A stretch of DNA of 64,000 bases from Meghimatium bilineatum (GCA_034231615.1 CM067317.1:19303379-19367378); one strand, 5' to 3'; positions 9,850-22,418 are shown, counted from the stretch's first letter. Numbers and translations: made by a program. The notes: generated by a model from the sequence alone, not told the origin.

Positions 9850-10920
9850 TGTGAAGAATGAAGTTTATGCCTTGTACTGAGCATGCGTGTTGTGAGTCTG
9901 TAGGACATTGAGCATCTCTTGCCTTTCTTCTAGCGCGTCTGCGTTGCACGGCATCATGTTTGAGGCTTTTTGAAGTAGCTGCACCACTCTTGATTCTGCA
10001 ACTCCAGTCGGATTTGTCTTGACTCTCCCATGAATGTGTGTCCATGTTGAAGTGAGCCATTGATGTCTGAAGAGTGCCTTTACATTTAAAACACATATTC
10101 TGTCCTCCAGCCTTACGGTAGCCAGTTTTGAGTTCTCCATATAGCAGCATTTTTCTAGCTGAAGGAGATCTTTGATGAGGACCATTGTGTGTATGCTTAC
10201 ATATTTAGATTTTCTCAGTACCTCACTTTGTGATATTTTATCCCACATTGTAAGTTAAGTATCTTACAAAGGCAGCTTAGGTGGAAATGTTTGAGACGCC
10301 TGCTGCGTCTGGCGTATTACTGTCCATGTTTCACGGGCATAAAGAAATGAATTACTGCCGCTTGGTAAAGCATGCGTTTGGTGGTAGTCGTTATTCATCT
10401 TCTGTCCCATACGTTTTTGCGTAGTTTTATAAATGTGACGTGCTTTTGCTATTCCGTTGTTTACCTCAGTGTTGATAGTTACAGCTTGTTAGAGAGAGAG
10501 AGAGAGCTGTCCAGATAGGCGAACTATATAACTGGAGTTCTTAAAGCTTTATACCAAGATTTAATTGTGGGTTGTTCGGTGCAGTTTGAAATATGCCCTC
10601 TGTTTTCTTTGTGTTGATGGTGAAGTCAAAGTTATCCTACATACCACCAGTGCCGGATTTACCTATAATTTAAAGAAGCTAAAGCTTAGGGTCCCACTTT
10701 CTTGGGGGCCTCAATTTTTTTTAATTTCACTATCTATATATTCTTAACCGTTAAAGGGCCCATATCTCAAATAGCTTAGGGTCTCATATCTCAAATAGCT
10801 TAGGGTCTCATATCTCAAATAGCTTAGGGCCCCATATCTCTAATAGCTTAGGGCCATATCATGTCTAAATCCGGCACTGCATCCACTTTACTAATGAGAG
10901 GAAGAAGTCATTCTAAAAAA
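9850..10920 (-). mobile_element. RTE-like LINE 3' region (family R1), interrupted by a MITE
   Basis: The - strand has FTINTKKTE near 10615, then a C-terminal domain with LLYGELKTGYRKAGGQ near 10140, MDTHSWESQDKSDWSCR near 10040 and a degraded finger ending in HSRTH near 9850. This order matches the better copy at 14935-15430. Several frameshifts are present. Between the two RT-derived stretches a hAT-type MITE (10648-10879) has inserted, and a short GA tract lies near 10500. Confidence 0.7.
10648..10879. mobile_element. hAT-type MITE with internal 24-bp tandem expansion
   Basis: Terminal inverted repeats CAGTGCCGGATTTA (10648) and its complement (ending 10879) match over 14 bp. Flanks CATACCAC and CATCCACT form a degenerate 8-bp target duplication. 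The interior holds four to five units of AGGGTCTCATATCTCAAATA plus GCTT, period 24 bp. A second copy at 45526-45622 has one unit and a perfect duplication. No transposase is encoded, so it is non-autonomous. Confidence 0.8.
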
Positions 10921-11269
10921 GTCACAGTGTTCTTAGTTTTGGAGAGTTTTATTTTGGAAAATAACTATATTTACAGAATGGTCGTAAGATGGTAGCCTGG
11001 ATGTAGGTTACTATCTTTTATTATTTATCTGTTCTGTAGAGATAAAGTTCTATTTGTCTATTCCTTAACAAGGAGGATTATGAACCATACAATCACTCCG
11101 TATCTGCTGCCTTCTATTACAAGTGTATATGTTTCAGCTATGTAACTTTTAAAACGCAGAGCGCATGCTGACAGCTGTATCCTGTCATAAAATACTAAAT
11201 ACTGGTAATTATAGGTTTAAGGACATTGCAGTATAGTGGAAACATTTATACAGGATAGTCGCGCAATGT

Positions 11270-11850
<581 letters not shown>

Positions 11851-12537
11851 ATTAAACTTATGTTTTCGATATGACTAGACACATGACCATTTCAACCTTA
11901 AGTCAGGAGACAATTAGAATACTTTCATTAAACGTTACATTTTCTCAGGAGCTACCATTGCTAGGACAACCCCTGCTGAAATAAACACGTATCTAGAACA
12001 GAGCGCTACAAAGAGATCTGATCGACTAGGTCCACTACACGGAGATCATAAGATGAGAAGCAATTATATATATGTATAAGCTTCATCATGTGTTGGAACC
12101 GTGCATGATTGTACATGTACATATTTTCACTAAGACTCTGTGCTATTTAATAATCATGAGCCTATCTCTGGCACACAGATTGTGAGAATTTTTTGGCAAC
12201 AGGGAATCCAATATCTTCACCATCAACACCATCAGCATTATGTATTTAATCTAAGTTTGACGACAGAGAAGTATCACGGAAGCGGTAACTTACACAATGG
12301 AAGCTTGTTATCAGGTAGTTTAATAGTTCACGACGATGTATAAAGTATTTTTTTTTTTAAAGCATTGTGAATCTTGGCTAGTGCTCCTAGAGTGAGAAAA
12401 GTTTATCTGAAATATATCTACAGGTGGTATAACAATATGGAAACCACAGCCATTTGTCTGCAAGACACATAAACCGACACATATTAAAACATCAACAGAC
12501 ATCAGACATATCAACACATTCTCTACATGTATCTCTT

Positions 12538-12606
12538 TCTATCTCTCTCTCTTTATATATATATATATATATAAAGAGAGAGAGAGGGGGAGAGAGAGAG
12601 AGAGAT
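12538..12606. repeat. (CT)n(TA)n(GA)n palindromic microsatellite
   Basis: CTCTCT, then TATATA, then GAGAGA form a continuous self-complementary tract able to fold into one hairpin. Confidence 0.9.
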
Positions 12607-12619
12607 AGCACGCAATTAC

Positions 12620-12872
12620 TTAATTGATGACGTAGCGTGGTAGTTTAGTTTATAGTGAACTAGCTTACTATCATTGGGTTACAGGTTCAAAACGTACGGG
12701 GGGGGGGGGAATTTTAACAAATCTGGTCGTGATTTCTCGCCTGACACGGTAGCTTCTCCAATCGACCCAGTTGTAGATTGGCACCTGACTCATGAGTTAA
12801 GGATGGTAAACACAACAACGAAGGGAACTAACCACCCCATCTAGTAGTTGTTACGGCTTAGTACATAAAAAA
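12620..12872 (+). mobile_element. tRNA-headed SINE, family S2, 3'-truncated
   Basis: An A-box-like TAGCGTGGTAGTTTAG is followed by a B-box-like ACAGGTTCAAAACG. The core reads CCAATCGACCCAGTTGTAGA then GCACCTGACTCATGAG, and the sequence continues to ACGGCTTAGTACATAAA. The same order occurs in the full-length copy at 25690-25990 (-). The 3' end (GACGGCAG...TTTACC) is missing. LINE sequence begins within about 15 bp of the break. A G10 run sits in the linker after the B box. Confidence 0.75.
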
Positions 12873-12884
12873 GTTGTCCTCAGC

Positions 12885-14010
12885 AGTGACGGCGGAGATA
12901 TTAGTAAAGGTAATAATACAAGCAGACAAGTTTCAATGTATGACAAGTTATACAATGACGGAAAGATTCCAAAATTTAGCAACGAGGCGATTGAAGAGAA
13001 GCAGCTTTATCCACCAAGCTAAGCGACTATGTAGACTACTTTCAGATGTACCTGAAGTTGACAGCCCCTTAAGGTCTGTACCAGAGCAAACCCCTTGGAA
13101 TGAAAGACATGCAATACCAATATATATTCAGACCCACATGAAAGGAATATAAAGCGAGGACGAGAAAAAAGTGTGCGGCGAAGGACAATAACTCTCAGTT
13201 TCCTGGACGATGAATAACCAACCACAAGACATGTGAGTCAGTATGCACAGATGGGTCAGCATAGAATACAGTTGCAGGTGTATATATATATATATAGAAT
13301 ATCCACACAAGCCTAGAAATACGATCAGAACACCAACAGCGAAATTTTGCAATAATTATGATGCAGAAATCCAGGCAATTAGGGTGGAAACTGAAAAACT
13401 GCTGAATTCCAACCCTGACCCACATTCCGTGGTATTAGATGCAAGGTCAGTGCTTCAAGTATGTAAAACTAAGAGACTATCAAAAACTACTTAATGAACT
13501 GTCCTACTAGTATATGGTAATTATGCAGTGGATACACTCTCACTGAGGAATACCAAGAAATGACAAATGAGACCAACTGGCTAAGGAAGGTGCTGCCGAA
13601 GACCAACCAGATGTACCAATAATGTACCATCAGAAAAAAACTGATGACAAAGTCAATAAGAAAGCCACAAACACCAACACACGATGACTATCACATTACG
13701 AACTGATCAGAACAAGTTGTAATTATACGCCTAAATACAGGACACAACCGACTCCGCAGTCACATGTACACAAAATTCAAGATTGGTAACACGCCATGTG
13801 TACATGTGGACAGGCAGCACAGAGTGTCAAACATATACTTCAAGAGTGTTCTGAGTATGAAACGATGAGACAGACATATTGGCCAGAGGCTACAACACTG
13901 GAATCAAAACTCTATGGGACACTGTATGAACTACAAAAGACTGTGAGTTTTATTAAGGAGACAGAATTACAGATATAGACATGTTTCAAGTGAGTGAAAG
14001 AAGAATTCAT
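12885..14010 (+). mobile_element. LINE 3' region: RT tail, RNase H, zinc knuckle (family J)
   Basis: The frame from 12874 gives QADKFQCM, RLKRSSFIHQAKRL and PLRSVPEQTPW, which matches residues 401-460 of the frame at 19052-20842. RNase H pieces follow: IEYPHKP near 13300, KFCNNYDAEIQAI near 13350, and a remnant of the WIPSHCG region near 13530. A CTCGQAAQSVKHILQEC knuckle is at 13798-13850. Multiple stops and frameshifts occur, and a TA tract has expanded near 13280. It ends at TCAAGTGAGTGAAAGAAGAA near 14007, the (GAA)n-type tail. Confidence 0.85.
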
Positions 14011-14129
14011 GACGCTAGGTTGCTGCCATGGGAACTACCTTTAATTGTACTTAAATGAGTATAATGAATAAAATACATCATCAAAACCACTATTACCATG
14101 GAATGGAACTCAACTCACCTATGCAGCAG

Positions 14130-14435
14130 AAAAGATGGTACCTATATACAGGCTTGGAACTATTTATGTATTCAAAATAGACTCAAACACAACATATATG
14201 AAAGTTTGGAGTTGGTGACAACGATATGTGCATACGGATAATCTCCAGAAAACACGGAACATATTTTATAGAACTGCCCAATGTACAACACCACAAGAAG
14301 AACACTATGGCCATCTTAAAGAGCACTGTCGGACAAGCTCGACGGCCTTGTATCGAGGCTGGTGACCACAGTCCAGTTCATTGATGAAATACATAAGAAC
14401 ATCTAACCACTAGAGAACGAGGAAGAAGAAGAATT
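14130..14435 (+). mobile_element. LINE 3'-end fragment, zinc knuckle and (GAA)n tail
   Basis: CAYG, a stop, then SPENTEHIL, a stop, then NCPMYNTTRRTLWP follow the spacing of the C-terminal knuckle seen at 8230 and 13800 but at low identity. It ends AGAGAACGAGGAAGAAGAAG. It is therefore a separate, older RNase H-type LINE lineage with the same tail. Confidence 0.6.
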
Positions 14436-14479
14436 CATAATCCGTTTAAGAAAGTACAAGTCTGTAGCTAACAAAACTT

Positions 14480-14790
14480 TCTATTATTAAACAATAACTG
14501 CACCATTGAAACAAAACAATGACTGCAACCTTGTAAATAAACAACAATTGCATCATTGAAACTAAACAATAACTGCACCATTGAAACAAAACAACAATTG
14601 CATCATTGAAACTAAACAATAACTGCACCATTGAAACCAAACAATGACTGAAACCTTGAAAATAAACAACAATTGCATCATTGAAACTAAACAATAGCTG
14701 CACCATTGAAACAAAACAACAACTGCACCATTGAAACAAAACAATAACTGCATCATTGAAATTAAACAATAATTGCATCAGTGAAACTAA
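14480..14790. repeat. 25-bp minisatellite, about 12 units
   Basis: Units read about CATTGAAACTAAACAATAAC plus TGCAC. Because 25 is not a multiple of three and the - strand lacks stops in every phase, a frame stays open by cycling through all three phases in a 25-residue period. This is a repeat product, not a gene. Confidence 0.9.
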
Positions 14791-14934
14791 GCAGTGAAAA
14801 ATCTTTCACAAATTACCTTGTGAAAATCTTCAATAATTCTACGAATACGAGGTGTTTATCTCATTTCCCTTTTTTTTGGAAAAGGTAATTGTTTCATCTC
14901 TTCCACCGCCTACACCCCCCCCCCCCACAACTTT

Positions 14935-15430
14935 TAATCGTATGTTGTTCGTCCATCACAAGTGATGATGACCATTTGTTACATCCACTTTTGAAAATTC
15001 AATTTTAGTTATGTCCTTGATTATGAGTTCGTAGATGGCTAATGAGCCCTATTCGAGCTGTAAATGTCCTTGGACAGTTCGGACATGGAATGACGACTGT
15101 AGACGGATCTTGGTCTATCCGTGACTTTCTAGCTGCTCTCCGCTTTTGAGCTGCTGCATTTCTCCTCTTTTCACAAGATGATGCGATTTTTATTTTAGAA
15201 CGCCATGTAGATCTATTTTCTGCAAGTTCTTCCCATGTATCGTGGTCTATTTCAAAGGCTTTCGGTGAGTTCTTTAACGAGTCCTTGTAGCACTTCATTT
15301 TACCACCTTGAGTTCGTATACCCTTCTCTAGCTCACCATAGAGAAGTATCTTTGTCAGACGATGGCTTGGCATACGCACCAAATGACCTGCCCAACGAAT
15401 CAACCTGCCTTTTAATCGTAGCATCAGAAT
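14935..15430 (-). mobile_element. RTE-like LINE C-terminus with C2H2 finger and 3' UTR (family R1)
   Basis: A frame of 139 residues at 15005-15424 reads RWAGHLVRMPSHRLTKILLY, GELEKGIRTQGGKMK, then DHDTWEELAENRSTWRSKI and ends with CPNCPRTFTARIGLISHLRTH-type residues (CxxC at about 114-117, HxxxH at about 129-133). This is the C2H2-like end of RTE-like ORF2 proteins, whose role is probably nucleic-acid binding. The 3' UTR (14940-15004) holds GTTCGTCCATCACAAGTGAT, also seen at 28800-28830. The reverse transcriptase is absent (5' truncation). Confidence 0.85.
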
Positions 15431-15699
15431 GAATGCAATCGGAACTAAAGATTAACACAAAAATTAGCTAATGCGATAAACTCCCGAATAATACCAGTAG
15501 TATACTCAAATTTATCCTAAGTGTAAGGTAATCTGGTTAGACATGTCCTATATACGTGCTAATCGCTATGTTGTAGCACATCGGGCAGTGAAAATAAAAA
15601 GGTTTATATGAAATGAGTAAAGAACGGTTCTAAAATGTGATAACGGAGAGAATTACTACAGTTCATCATGATTGCATTCAAGGTGAGTATATGTGCTCC

Positions 15700-16158
15700 T
15701 ACCTCAGATCACCTAGCTCAGATCACCTACCTCAGATCACCTAGCTCAGATCACCTACCTCAGATCACCTACCTCAGATCACCTAGCTCAGATCACCTAC
15801 CTCAGATCACCTAGCTCAGATCACCTACCACAGATCACCTACCTCAGATCACCTACCACAGATCACCTAGCTCAGATCACCTAGCTCAGATCACCTACCA
15901 CAGATCACCTACCTCAGATCACCTAGCTCAGATCACCTACCACAGATCACCTACCTCAGATCACCTACCACAGATCACCTACCACAGATCACCTAGCTCA
16001 GATCACCTACCACAGATCACCTAGCTCAGATCACCTAGCTCAGATCACCTACCACAGATCACCTACCACAGATCACCTACCTCAGATCACCTAGCTCAGA
16101 TCACCTAGCTCAGATCACCTACCTCAGATCACCTAGCTCAGATCACCTACCACAGATC
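15700..16158. repeat. 14-bp satellite, about 33 units
   Basis: The unit is CAGATCACCTACCT with two other common last-four-base variants, giving endings ACCT, AGCT and ACCA. Length is almost invariant at 14 bp and every unit carries GATC. Variants are interspersed, not blocked. Confidence 0.95.
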
Positions 16159-16159
16159 G

Positions 16160-16720
16160 CCGTTGGTAAATGAATAATATAATACAGAAGCATCGATAAT
16201 CTATTATTCTTCTTTAAATCATAACGCTACAAACTGGATTTCAACCAGTTCCACTAGATGTCACGTACTCGCCTCGCAACTGGAGTCAACACAATTCCGT
16301 CTAGACCACACCGGCTAGGATGTAATTTGGAGAAAAAAATAATATACCTAGTAAAAACAATTAATGCCAAAATATAATTGTGCTTATTTTACAATGTATA
16401 TTTTTTATATTTAGTTTCATTTTAGTTAGTTTTCTCAAATGAAATATTCTATATTGATACTACTTTACTTTATTTAGGTATTCAGTTTTTACTCCAATAA
16501 ACTCGTTTCTCTCGACACCGCACATATAGAAATGAACAGTCCACACAGAGAAACAGTATTATACAACCTTACCTAATTGTGTTTCAACACATTATGCCTA
16601 CCTAAACCTAATACACTTGAAATATTCAGTAAATCTACTTTTATCATTGTAAATGTTCAATAAGCGATTCATCCATTTTCAGCCTCACCTTATTGTAAAT
16701 GAATCCTTATCATATGACGT
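16160..16720. other. Unassigned AT-rich sequence
   Basis: No domain, repeat or tRNA-like box was recognised in this stretch. Confidence 0.5.
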
Positions 16721-16724
16721 TCAT

Positions 16725-17312
16725 ATTGAAGGTTGGCTGCAAGGAACCTCCAACATCTTCCATTTCCAACTTCTTCCAACATTTGCTAAGGTGTTAATAT
16801 GTTTCTAAAATATGTCACTAAAAGTACCTTTAGCCAGTCCTATTATTTTAATCTTCTGTTTGTGATTTGCTTAGATGTTAATGTTTCTCCTGTCGTTGAA
16901 GGTACAGTTAGTCAGACCTATTCGTTTTATAACTTCTGATTCACGTAGACCGTCATTTGTAGTTATGTTCCCAAGTAATAGGTCTATTTGTTGCAGTACC
17001 TTTCAATGTATTTTTTGGTTTAGCGTTAATTCCTCTTTGATTTCGTTGATTATCATGAATCTTGATTTCTGAATATTAATCTCTTCTTTATTTGTCTACT
17101 TGATATGCTATATTAGTCTGTGTAGTTACTGTTCATTTTTTGCCAAAAGAACTATAACGTCTGCACATCTTATGTTGTTTATTATGTTCCCACTTATCTA
17201 GATCCCTCGCATCACTTCTATCTGCTTTCCTAAATATGTTCCGTGTAGATGGTAAACGGATTGAATGATAAAATACATCCTTGTCTTACTACTCTATCTT
17301 TTCTCTTCAGTG
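16725..17312 (-). mobile_element. Heavily decayed LINE reverse transcriptase
   Basis: The - strand gives, across several frames, a GCILSFNPFTIYTE segment near 17275 (motif preceding the catalytic box) and a degraded segment near 17150 where YADD should lie. A stretch near 17050 (NIQKSRFMII) and ESEVIKRIGL near 16920 follow. The order fits a non-LTR reverse transcriptase. No frame is open for more than about 65 codons. Confidence 0.55.
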
Positions 17313-17324
17313 TTCGTTCTCAAA

Positions 17325-17456
17325 CTCCCACTGGGTCTCTCTTGTAGCAGGGCAATGCTCCTACTAGATTTCCAGCAGGATGTAGTCCAGAGAATGGAAA
17401 TGCGTTGTGTCGTCATTTTAATTGCGCCAATGTCCTGACACATCCGTCTTCGGCGG
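17325..17456 (-). mobile_element. SINE-like repeat, subfamily A
   Basis: On the + strand GTTCGTTCTCAAACTCCC, CTACTAGATTTCCAGCAGGA and CCGTCTTCGGCGGA occur in the order seen in the other subfamily A copies. It is almost full length relative to those. Confidence 0.75.
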
Positions 17457-17459
17457 ATC

Positions 17460-18330
17460 TTTCTTTTCAACGTATTGAAAATTACATGTTCTGGAGAACA
17501 TATATATCTTTTGAAACACCATTGTGACTAATTACTATAAACTATAGAAAGAAAGTATGTGTGCACCAACGAAACAAACATTTAGACAATGCAAAATTGC
17601 ATAAAAATTTCAAAATTGATCAGAAGACTATTCGAGCAGTAAATGTGTGATATATGTTAGACTCATCTAATAGACTCATCTAATCAACATATCCAGTCAA
17701 GAATGAGGTATATCGTCATAAATTATCATAAGCTACTGGGAGATACTATTGATTTTCCTTTTTGATTTTCTCTGCACGTACTTAGTTATTCATAATTTCT
17801 ACCCAACAAAAAATAGTTTCTTTAATGTGCGCGTTTGATAATTGTGTATGTCACAGAAACCATTAAAAACCGTCCTACCTTAATTTTATTTATTGTCCTA
17901 TGATTGTATTCATTTTGTATGATTTCTTTTTTTCTTCTCTCGTCATCCTTATGGCGTGTATTTTTATTTATTAAGGCTTTTTGGACGAAATATCGATACT
18001 CTAATTTTTTTAAGGGTTTAACTGTTTATTCGTGTATTTATTTTGATTTGAAATTTACAACAAGGCAATACCCGAAGTTCTCTTTTCGTACCTATTCAAA
18101 ACTGTCCACAACCTTGACACAATTTTACAACACAAGGATATTACATATATTTTGCCACAATATGCGTCAGGTTTTATTGACTGTATACAAGACATTACAT
18201 ATTACCAGATTTGTTGCAACGTGTTATCGAATTTTTTGTAATAATTACAAGCTGTAATAAATATGATCCCGATACCAACAAATAATTAGAAAAATGATCT
18301 ATTGCTTTTTGTTGGTTATTGCTGTTAGGA
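17460..18330. other. Unassigned AT-rich sequence
   Basis: An open frame of 117 codons (17904-18257, +) has no recognisable motif and an aromatic-rich composition typical of AT-rich non-coding DNA. Nothing else was recognised. Confidence 0.45.
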
Positions 18331-18344
18331 TGGCAGGATTGAAT

Positions 18345-18560
18345 GACCGGTTTTTTGGGCTATGGCATGTTTGGTCGCTTGATATGCAGTAACAGTGTCA
18401 CGTATCAGGACGCCGATAACTCCTTCAATTCACCTTCTTCTTTGTTTTCTCTACCTCTTAGTGCTTCCATTTTCATGTTGTATGTGGTCAATATAGATTC
18501 ATTTTCATTACGTGATCGAACCATTTCAGACTCTGTCGTTTTTTATTTTGCAACATATTT
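18345..18560 (-). mobile_element. Possible LINE C-terminal fragment
   Basis: The reverse complement contains LKWFDHVMKM near 18520, resembling the LxWxGHVxRM signature of LINE C-termini, followed by charged residues in broken frames. The match is weak and the boundaries are uncertain. Confidence 0.3.
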
Positions 18561-18655
18561 GACCACAGACGTTTTGACATTTCTTGTAATCTCTTTCCTA
18601 CCACGATCTGTTTGTTCTATTTCCTCTTTTATTAGACATTTAATTTCACAGATAC

Positions 18656-18660
<5 letters not shown>

Positions 18661-18690
<30 letters not shown>
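18661..18690. repeat. (CT)n microsatellite
   Basis: About 15 uninterrupted CT units. Confidence 0.9.
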
Positions 18691-18692
<2 letters not shown>

Positions 18693-19051
18693 TTTAATTA
18701 GTGTCAACGTTCGACATAGATAACACAATGTTGGAATAAATATTTAATTTGTGAAGTGATTTAATATCTTATCAATAATCATATTCTTGTCACCAAAAAA
18801 AAACAAAGTCCTGTATTTAGGCGTAGAATTATAACTTGTTCTGATCAATTCATAATGTGATAGTCATCTTGTGTTGGTGTTTCTGGCTTTCTTATTGATC
18901 ATCTGTTTTTTCTGATTATAGGTGATTGGTATATGGGGGTTGGTCTTCGGCAGCACCTTCCATAACCAGTTGGTCTGCTTTTTCATTTCCTGGTATTCCA
19001 CAGTGAGAGGGTATCCACTGCATGGTTACCATATACTGGTAAGACAATTCG

Positions 19052-20842
19052 CTAAGTAGTTTTTTCAAGTCTTAGTTTTCCAGACTGGAGAGCTTGAAGC
19101 ACTGACCTTGCATCTGTCAGGAATACCACAGGCTGTATGCCAGAGTTGGAGTTCAGCAGTTTTTTAGCTGCCACACTAATTGCCTGGATTTCTGCATCAT
19201 AATTATTGCAGAATTTTCCTGTCGGTGTTCTGATTGTATCTCTAGGCTTGTGTGGATATTCTATATATACACCTGCACCTCCATTCCTCACAGCATTCTG
19301 TGCTGACCCATCTGTGTACACTCTGACCCATATATCTTGTGGATATTCCTCATCCAGGAAACTGAGGGTGACTGTCCTTCGCTGCACACTGTTCTGTTCG
19401 TCCTCACTTAGCATTCCTTTCACATGGGTCTGAATGTATATTGGCATTCCATGGCTTTCACTCCACGGGGTTTGTTCTGGTACAGACCTTAAGGGGCTGT
19501 CAACTGCAGGTAGGTCTGTAAGTTGTCTACGGAGTCGTTTAGCTTGATGGATAAAGCTGCACCTTTTCAGTCGCCCCATTACTAGAATTTGGAATCTTTC
19601 CTTCATTGGATGACTTGGCATACACTGAAACTTTTCTGCTTGAATTAGTACTTTTGTGTCTCTGCGTTCGCCAATTGTTTGCATTCTTCCAATTTTCTGC
19701 ATCTCTGCTATGGGTGTTGATTTAATTTCTCCCAACATTATTCTAATTGCCTGGTTTTGCACTTTATCTAGATCTTGTAATGTGGTGTTTGATGCAGGAC
19801 ACCACGCAGCTGAACCATATTCCAGGTGTGGTCTTATGCCTTGCTGGTAAACTTTACTGGGTATATTTCCACTGGCTGCCCATGTGGTTCCACTTAGTTT
19901 TCTCAGGATAGCTAACTTCCTCCTGGCTTTTGTTGTTGCTTTGTTTATGTGCTGCTTCCATGTCAGCTTATCATCAAAAGTAATTCCGATGTATGTGAGT
20001 TGTTTGTCTTCTTTCAAGAGCTCTCCATCTATCTTGATATGACCAGCTTTTTGTTTTGGTGAGAGGGTAAAGAGTGTAGTGCTGCACTTATCTGTGTTAA
20101 TGCTGACGCACAATCTATTTGCCCATAAGGTTAGTGCATCAATAGCTCTTTGTATTTGTTTAGTGGCCACTGTTGCATGTTCTTCCGTGCACCAGATCAC
20201 CAGGTTGTCAGCATACATTGCCACTTTGATCTCGTGTGGTAGTTCAGCAACTAGGTCATTGATGTAAACCAAGAAAAGTGTGGGTGACAGGACTCCTCCT
20301 TGGGGGAATCCATGACGCAGTAGAACTTTCTTGCTCTTGCGACCATCTAATTGTACCCTGGCTCTTCTATTATGCAGGTATGCTTTTACCCATTTGTACA
20401 TTCTTGAGCTAACCCTGCAATTTCGCAATTTCTTTAGGAGCCCTTTTTTCCAGACCTTATCAAATGCTTTCCTGAGGTCTATCCATGCTGCTAGTACCAG
20501 TTTCTTTTCTTGGAAGGCATCCTCAATCTCTTGGGAGAGGTAGGTTGCCTGATCTTCAGTAGAATAGCACTGTCTGAAACCTGCTTGCTGTGATACCAGA
20601 AGGTTTTCACTTTCAAGGTACCACAGCATCCTAAGATTGATAATGCATTCCATTGTTTTACATAGACAGCTTGTGAGGCTGATGGGCCTGTAGTTGGAGA
20701 CTGGGTTGCCATCTTTTCCTGATTTGAGGAGTGGTATCATTATTGCTTCTCTCCACGCCTGTGGTACATTACCTGTGGACCAGCTTGTGTAGACGATCTG
20801 CAGTAGCTTTGCTCTTGCTGTAATTCCCAGGTTTCTAATCAT
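19052..20842 (-). pseudogene. Reverse transcriptase and RNase H of family J LINE
   Basis: The enzyme would copy element RNA at a nicked target and remove RNA from the hybrid. Residues count from the first Met of this 596-codon frame, which is internal to the original ORF. RT motifs: NYRPISLTS (50-58), QAGFRQCYSTEDQ (86-98), AWIDLRKAFDKVW (119-131), GFPQGGVLSPTLF (178-190) and YADN (210-213). Families of this type have YADD; the second Asp codon is AAC here (20206-20204), a single G-to-A change from GAC that should abolish catalysis. RNase H: VYTDGSA (D511), NNYDAEIQAI (E551), VVFLTDARSVLQAL (D577). A 2-bp deletion near 19075 relative to the copy at 52790 ends the frame before WIPSHCGIPGNEKADQL, which continues in another phase (to about 18950). 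Upstream, a 1-bp deletion near 20865 separates it from KLKMKKSPGADK. Confidence 0.9.
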
Positions 20843-21176
20843 TTCATTGGATACTTATCAGCTCCAGGGGACTTTTTCATTTTCAATTTGGATATTGCAT
20901 GCTCCAGTTCTTTCATTGTGATTGGTGCCTCCATGACTTCAGGTATAGGTTCGCCTTGTCCAATGTTTTGCTGGTTCTCTCGAACCTCCTGTTGTTTGTC
21001 TGGGCTAACTTTGACGTTATTGTCTTCTGCAAAGGAATCTGCAAAGTAATCAGCTGCATGTTTACCTGTTAAAATGTTTCTATCTTTATAAAGTGTGATC
21101 CTGGTATTTCTCCCTGTACCTTCATCATTTAGTTGTTTTACAAGTTTCCATAATTTCCTAGTTTCTCTTTCTAGGT

Positions 21177-22418
21177 TCAGCGACTCTGTTTTTTTTCTTT
21201 CCAGCTGCTCCGTCTCGCTTGTAACTTGGCTCTTTGAAATTTAGCCTTTGTTTGCTGATATTTGTTGTGATGTTCTTGGCTAGGTCTGTTCTCAGCCTGC
21301 TGTCTAGATGTTTCCATCTCATTTTGCAGCTTTTCCAGTTCATCATTCCAGTAGGGTTTGTAGTTTTTGCGTGCCCCCCTGGGTATGGTTTTACTAGCAG
21401 CATGTAGTATACATCTATTAAATTCACTCACTGCTCTATTGATGTCTTTGTCCAAGTTCATGTCCTTAGCTATAACACTGGTTAAATGCTGGTAAATTTT
21501 CCAGTCTGCCCTTTTATAGTTCCACCTAGTGAGCGTGCTGCTGTCCTTGGTAAATTCATTGTGGATTTCCAGAAATACTGGTCTGTGGTCACTACCTCCA
21601 AGCTGCTTTCCAACGACACGTGTGATGTTCCATTCCAAGCTTGGTGTGTGGAATGCCAGGTCTGGTGTAGAGGTGGTGTGCCATGCTCTCGAGTAGAAGG
21701 TTGGTGAGTCTGCTGGCTGGTTAATAAGGATGACATTATTTTCATCCTGCCAGCTCTCAAGTTCCTCACCTCTCTTGTCGATATGATTGTAGTCCCAGCT
21801 CTGAGAGTGGCTGTTGAAGTCACCACACACCATAAGTCTCACTTTATCTGGAATTGTGTCTAGTGCCAATGGCTTATCATTTGGGCAGTAGTAGTTCAGG
21901 AGATGGAATTTTGCACTGTCTGTTTTTAGGTGGAGCATCTGGTATTCTGCCCCTTCCATATATACTTCCAGCTGACATGCCCTGATATTGTTTTTAACAA
22001 GTGTCAGAATTCCACCCTTTCGCCTGTCCTTTCTGTCAGACCGGTAGCACTGGTAGCCTCTGATTTTGAAGGCTATGTCGCTGCTGAGGTGTGTTTCTTG
22101 GATACAGCATATACTAACTTGTTCTTCACTGAGGACATTTTCAAGTTCCAATTTTTTGCTGTATCCATCTCTTTTGCTGTTGACACCCTCAGCATTCCAG
22201 TGCATTATTTTTATTGGTCGTTTGTTTGTTTGGCCAGTAGCTCTATTCCCTTGCCTCCTGGCTCCTCGGGGCAATTGAGAAGGACTTCCAGTAACTGAGG
22301 TTGGGTCCTTTCGAGGTATAGGGCCCGGCACCGTCCCTGCCTGAACGTCCGCCACAGGGCAGGCACCATAACTATTTATAGATTTAGACATGTTTCCATT
22401 GTGTTTTGTGCGTGGCAT
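21177..22418 (-). pseudogene. Apurinic-like endonuclease of family J LINE
   Basis: The domain nicks target DNA to prime reverse transcription. In this 413-codon frame the family motifs are in order and intact: HWNAEGV (N75), CIQETHL (E108), VCGDFNSHSQSW (D200, N202), STPDLAFHTP (D253) and GGSDHRPVF (D277, H278). The first 65 residues are basic and Pro/Gly-rich without a recognised fold. The start at 22418 is the first ATG after the predicted ribozyme, about 95 nt beyond its 3' edge. At 21189-21196 an A8 run in the coding strand carries a one-base shift; the reading continues in another phase as LERKKTESLNLERETRKLW towards the RT. Confidence 0.9.

Noticed and set aside
15700-16158. CRISPR-like array
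   Set aside because: Units are head to tail with no unique spacers, and the genome is eukaryotic. The same applies to the arrays at 34226, 40706 and 44548.
17904-18257. 117-codon frame
   Set aside because: Aromatic- and Ser/Thr-rich composition expected from AT-rich non-coding DNA; no domain recognised.
19206-20543. Several + strand frames opposite the LINE
   Set aside because: They are shadows of the RT and RNase H frame on the - strand, with no motifs of their own.
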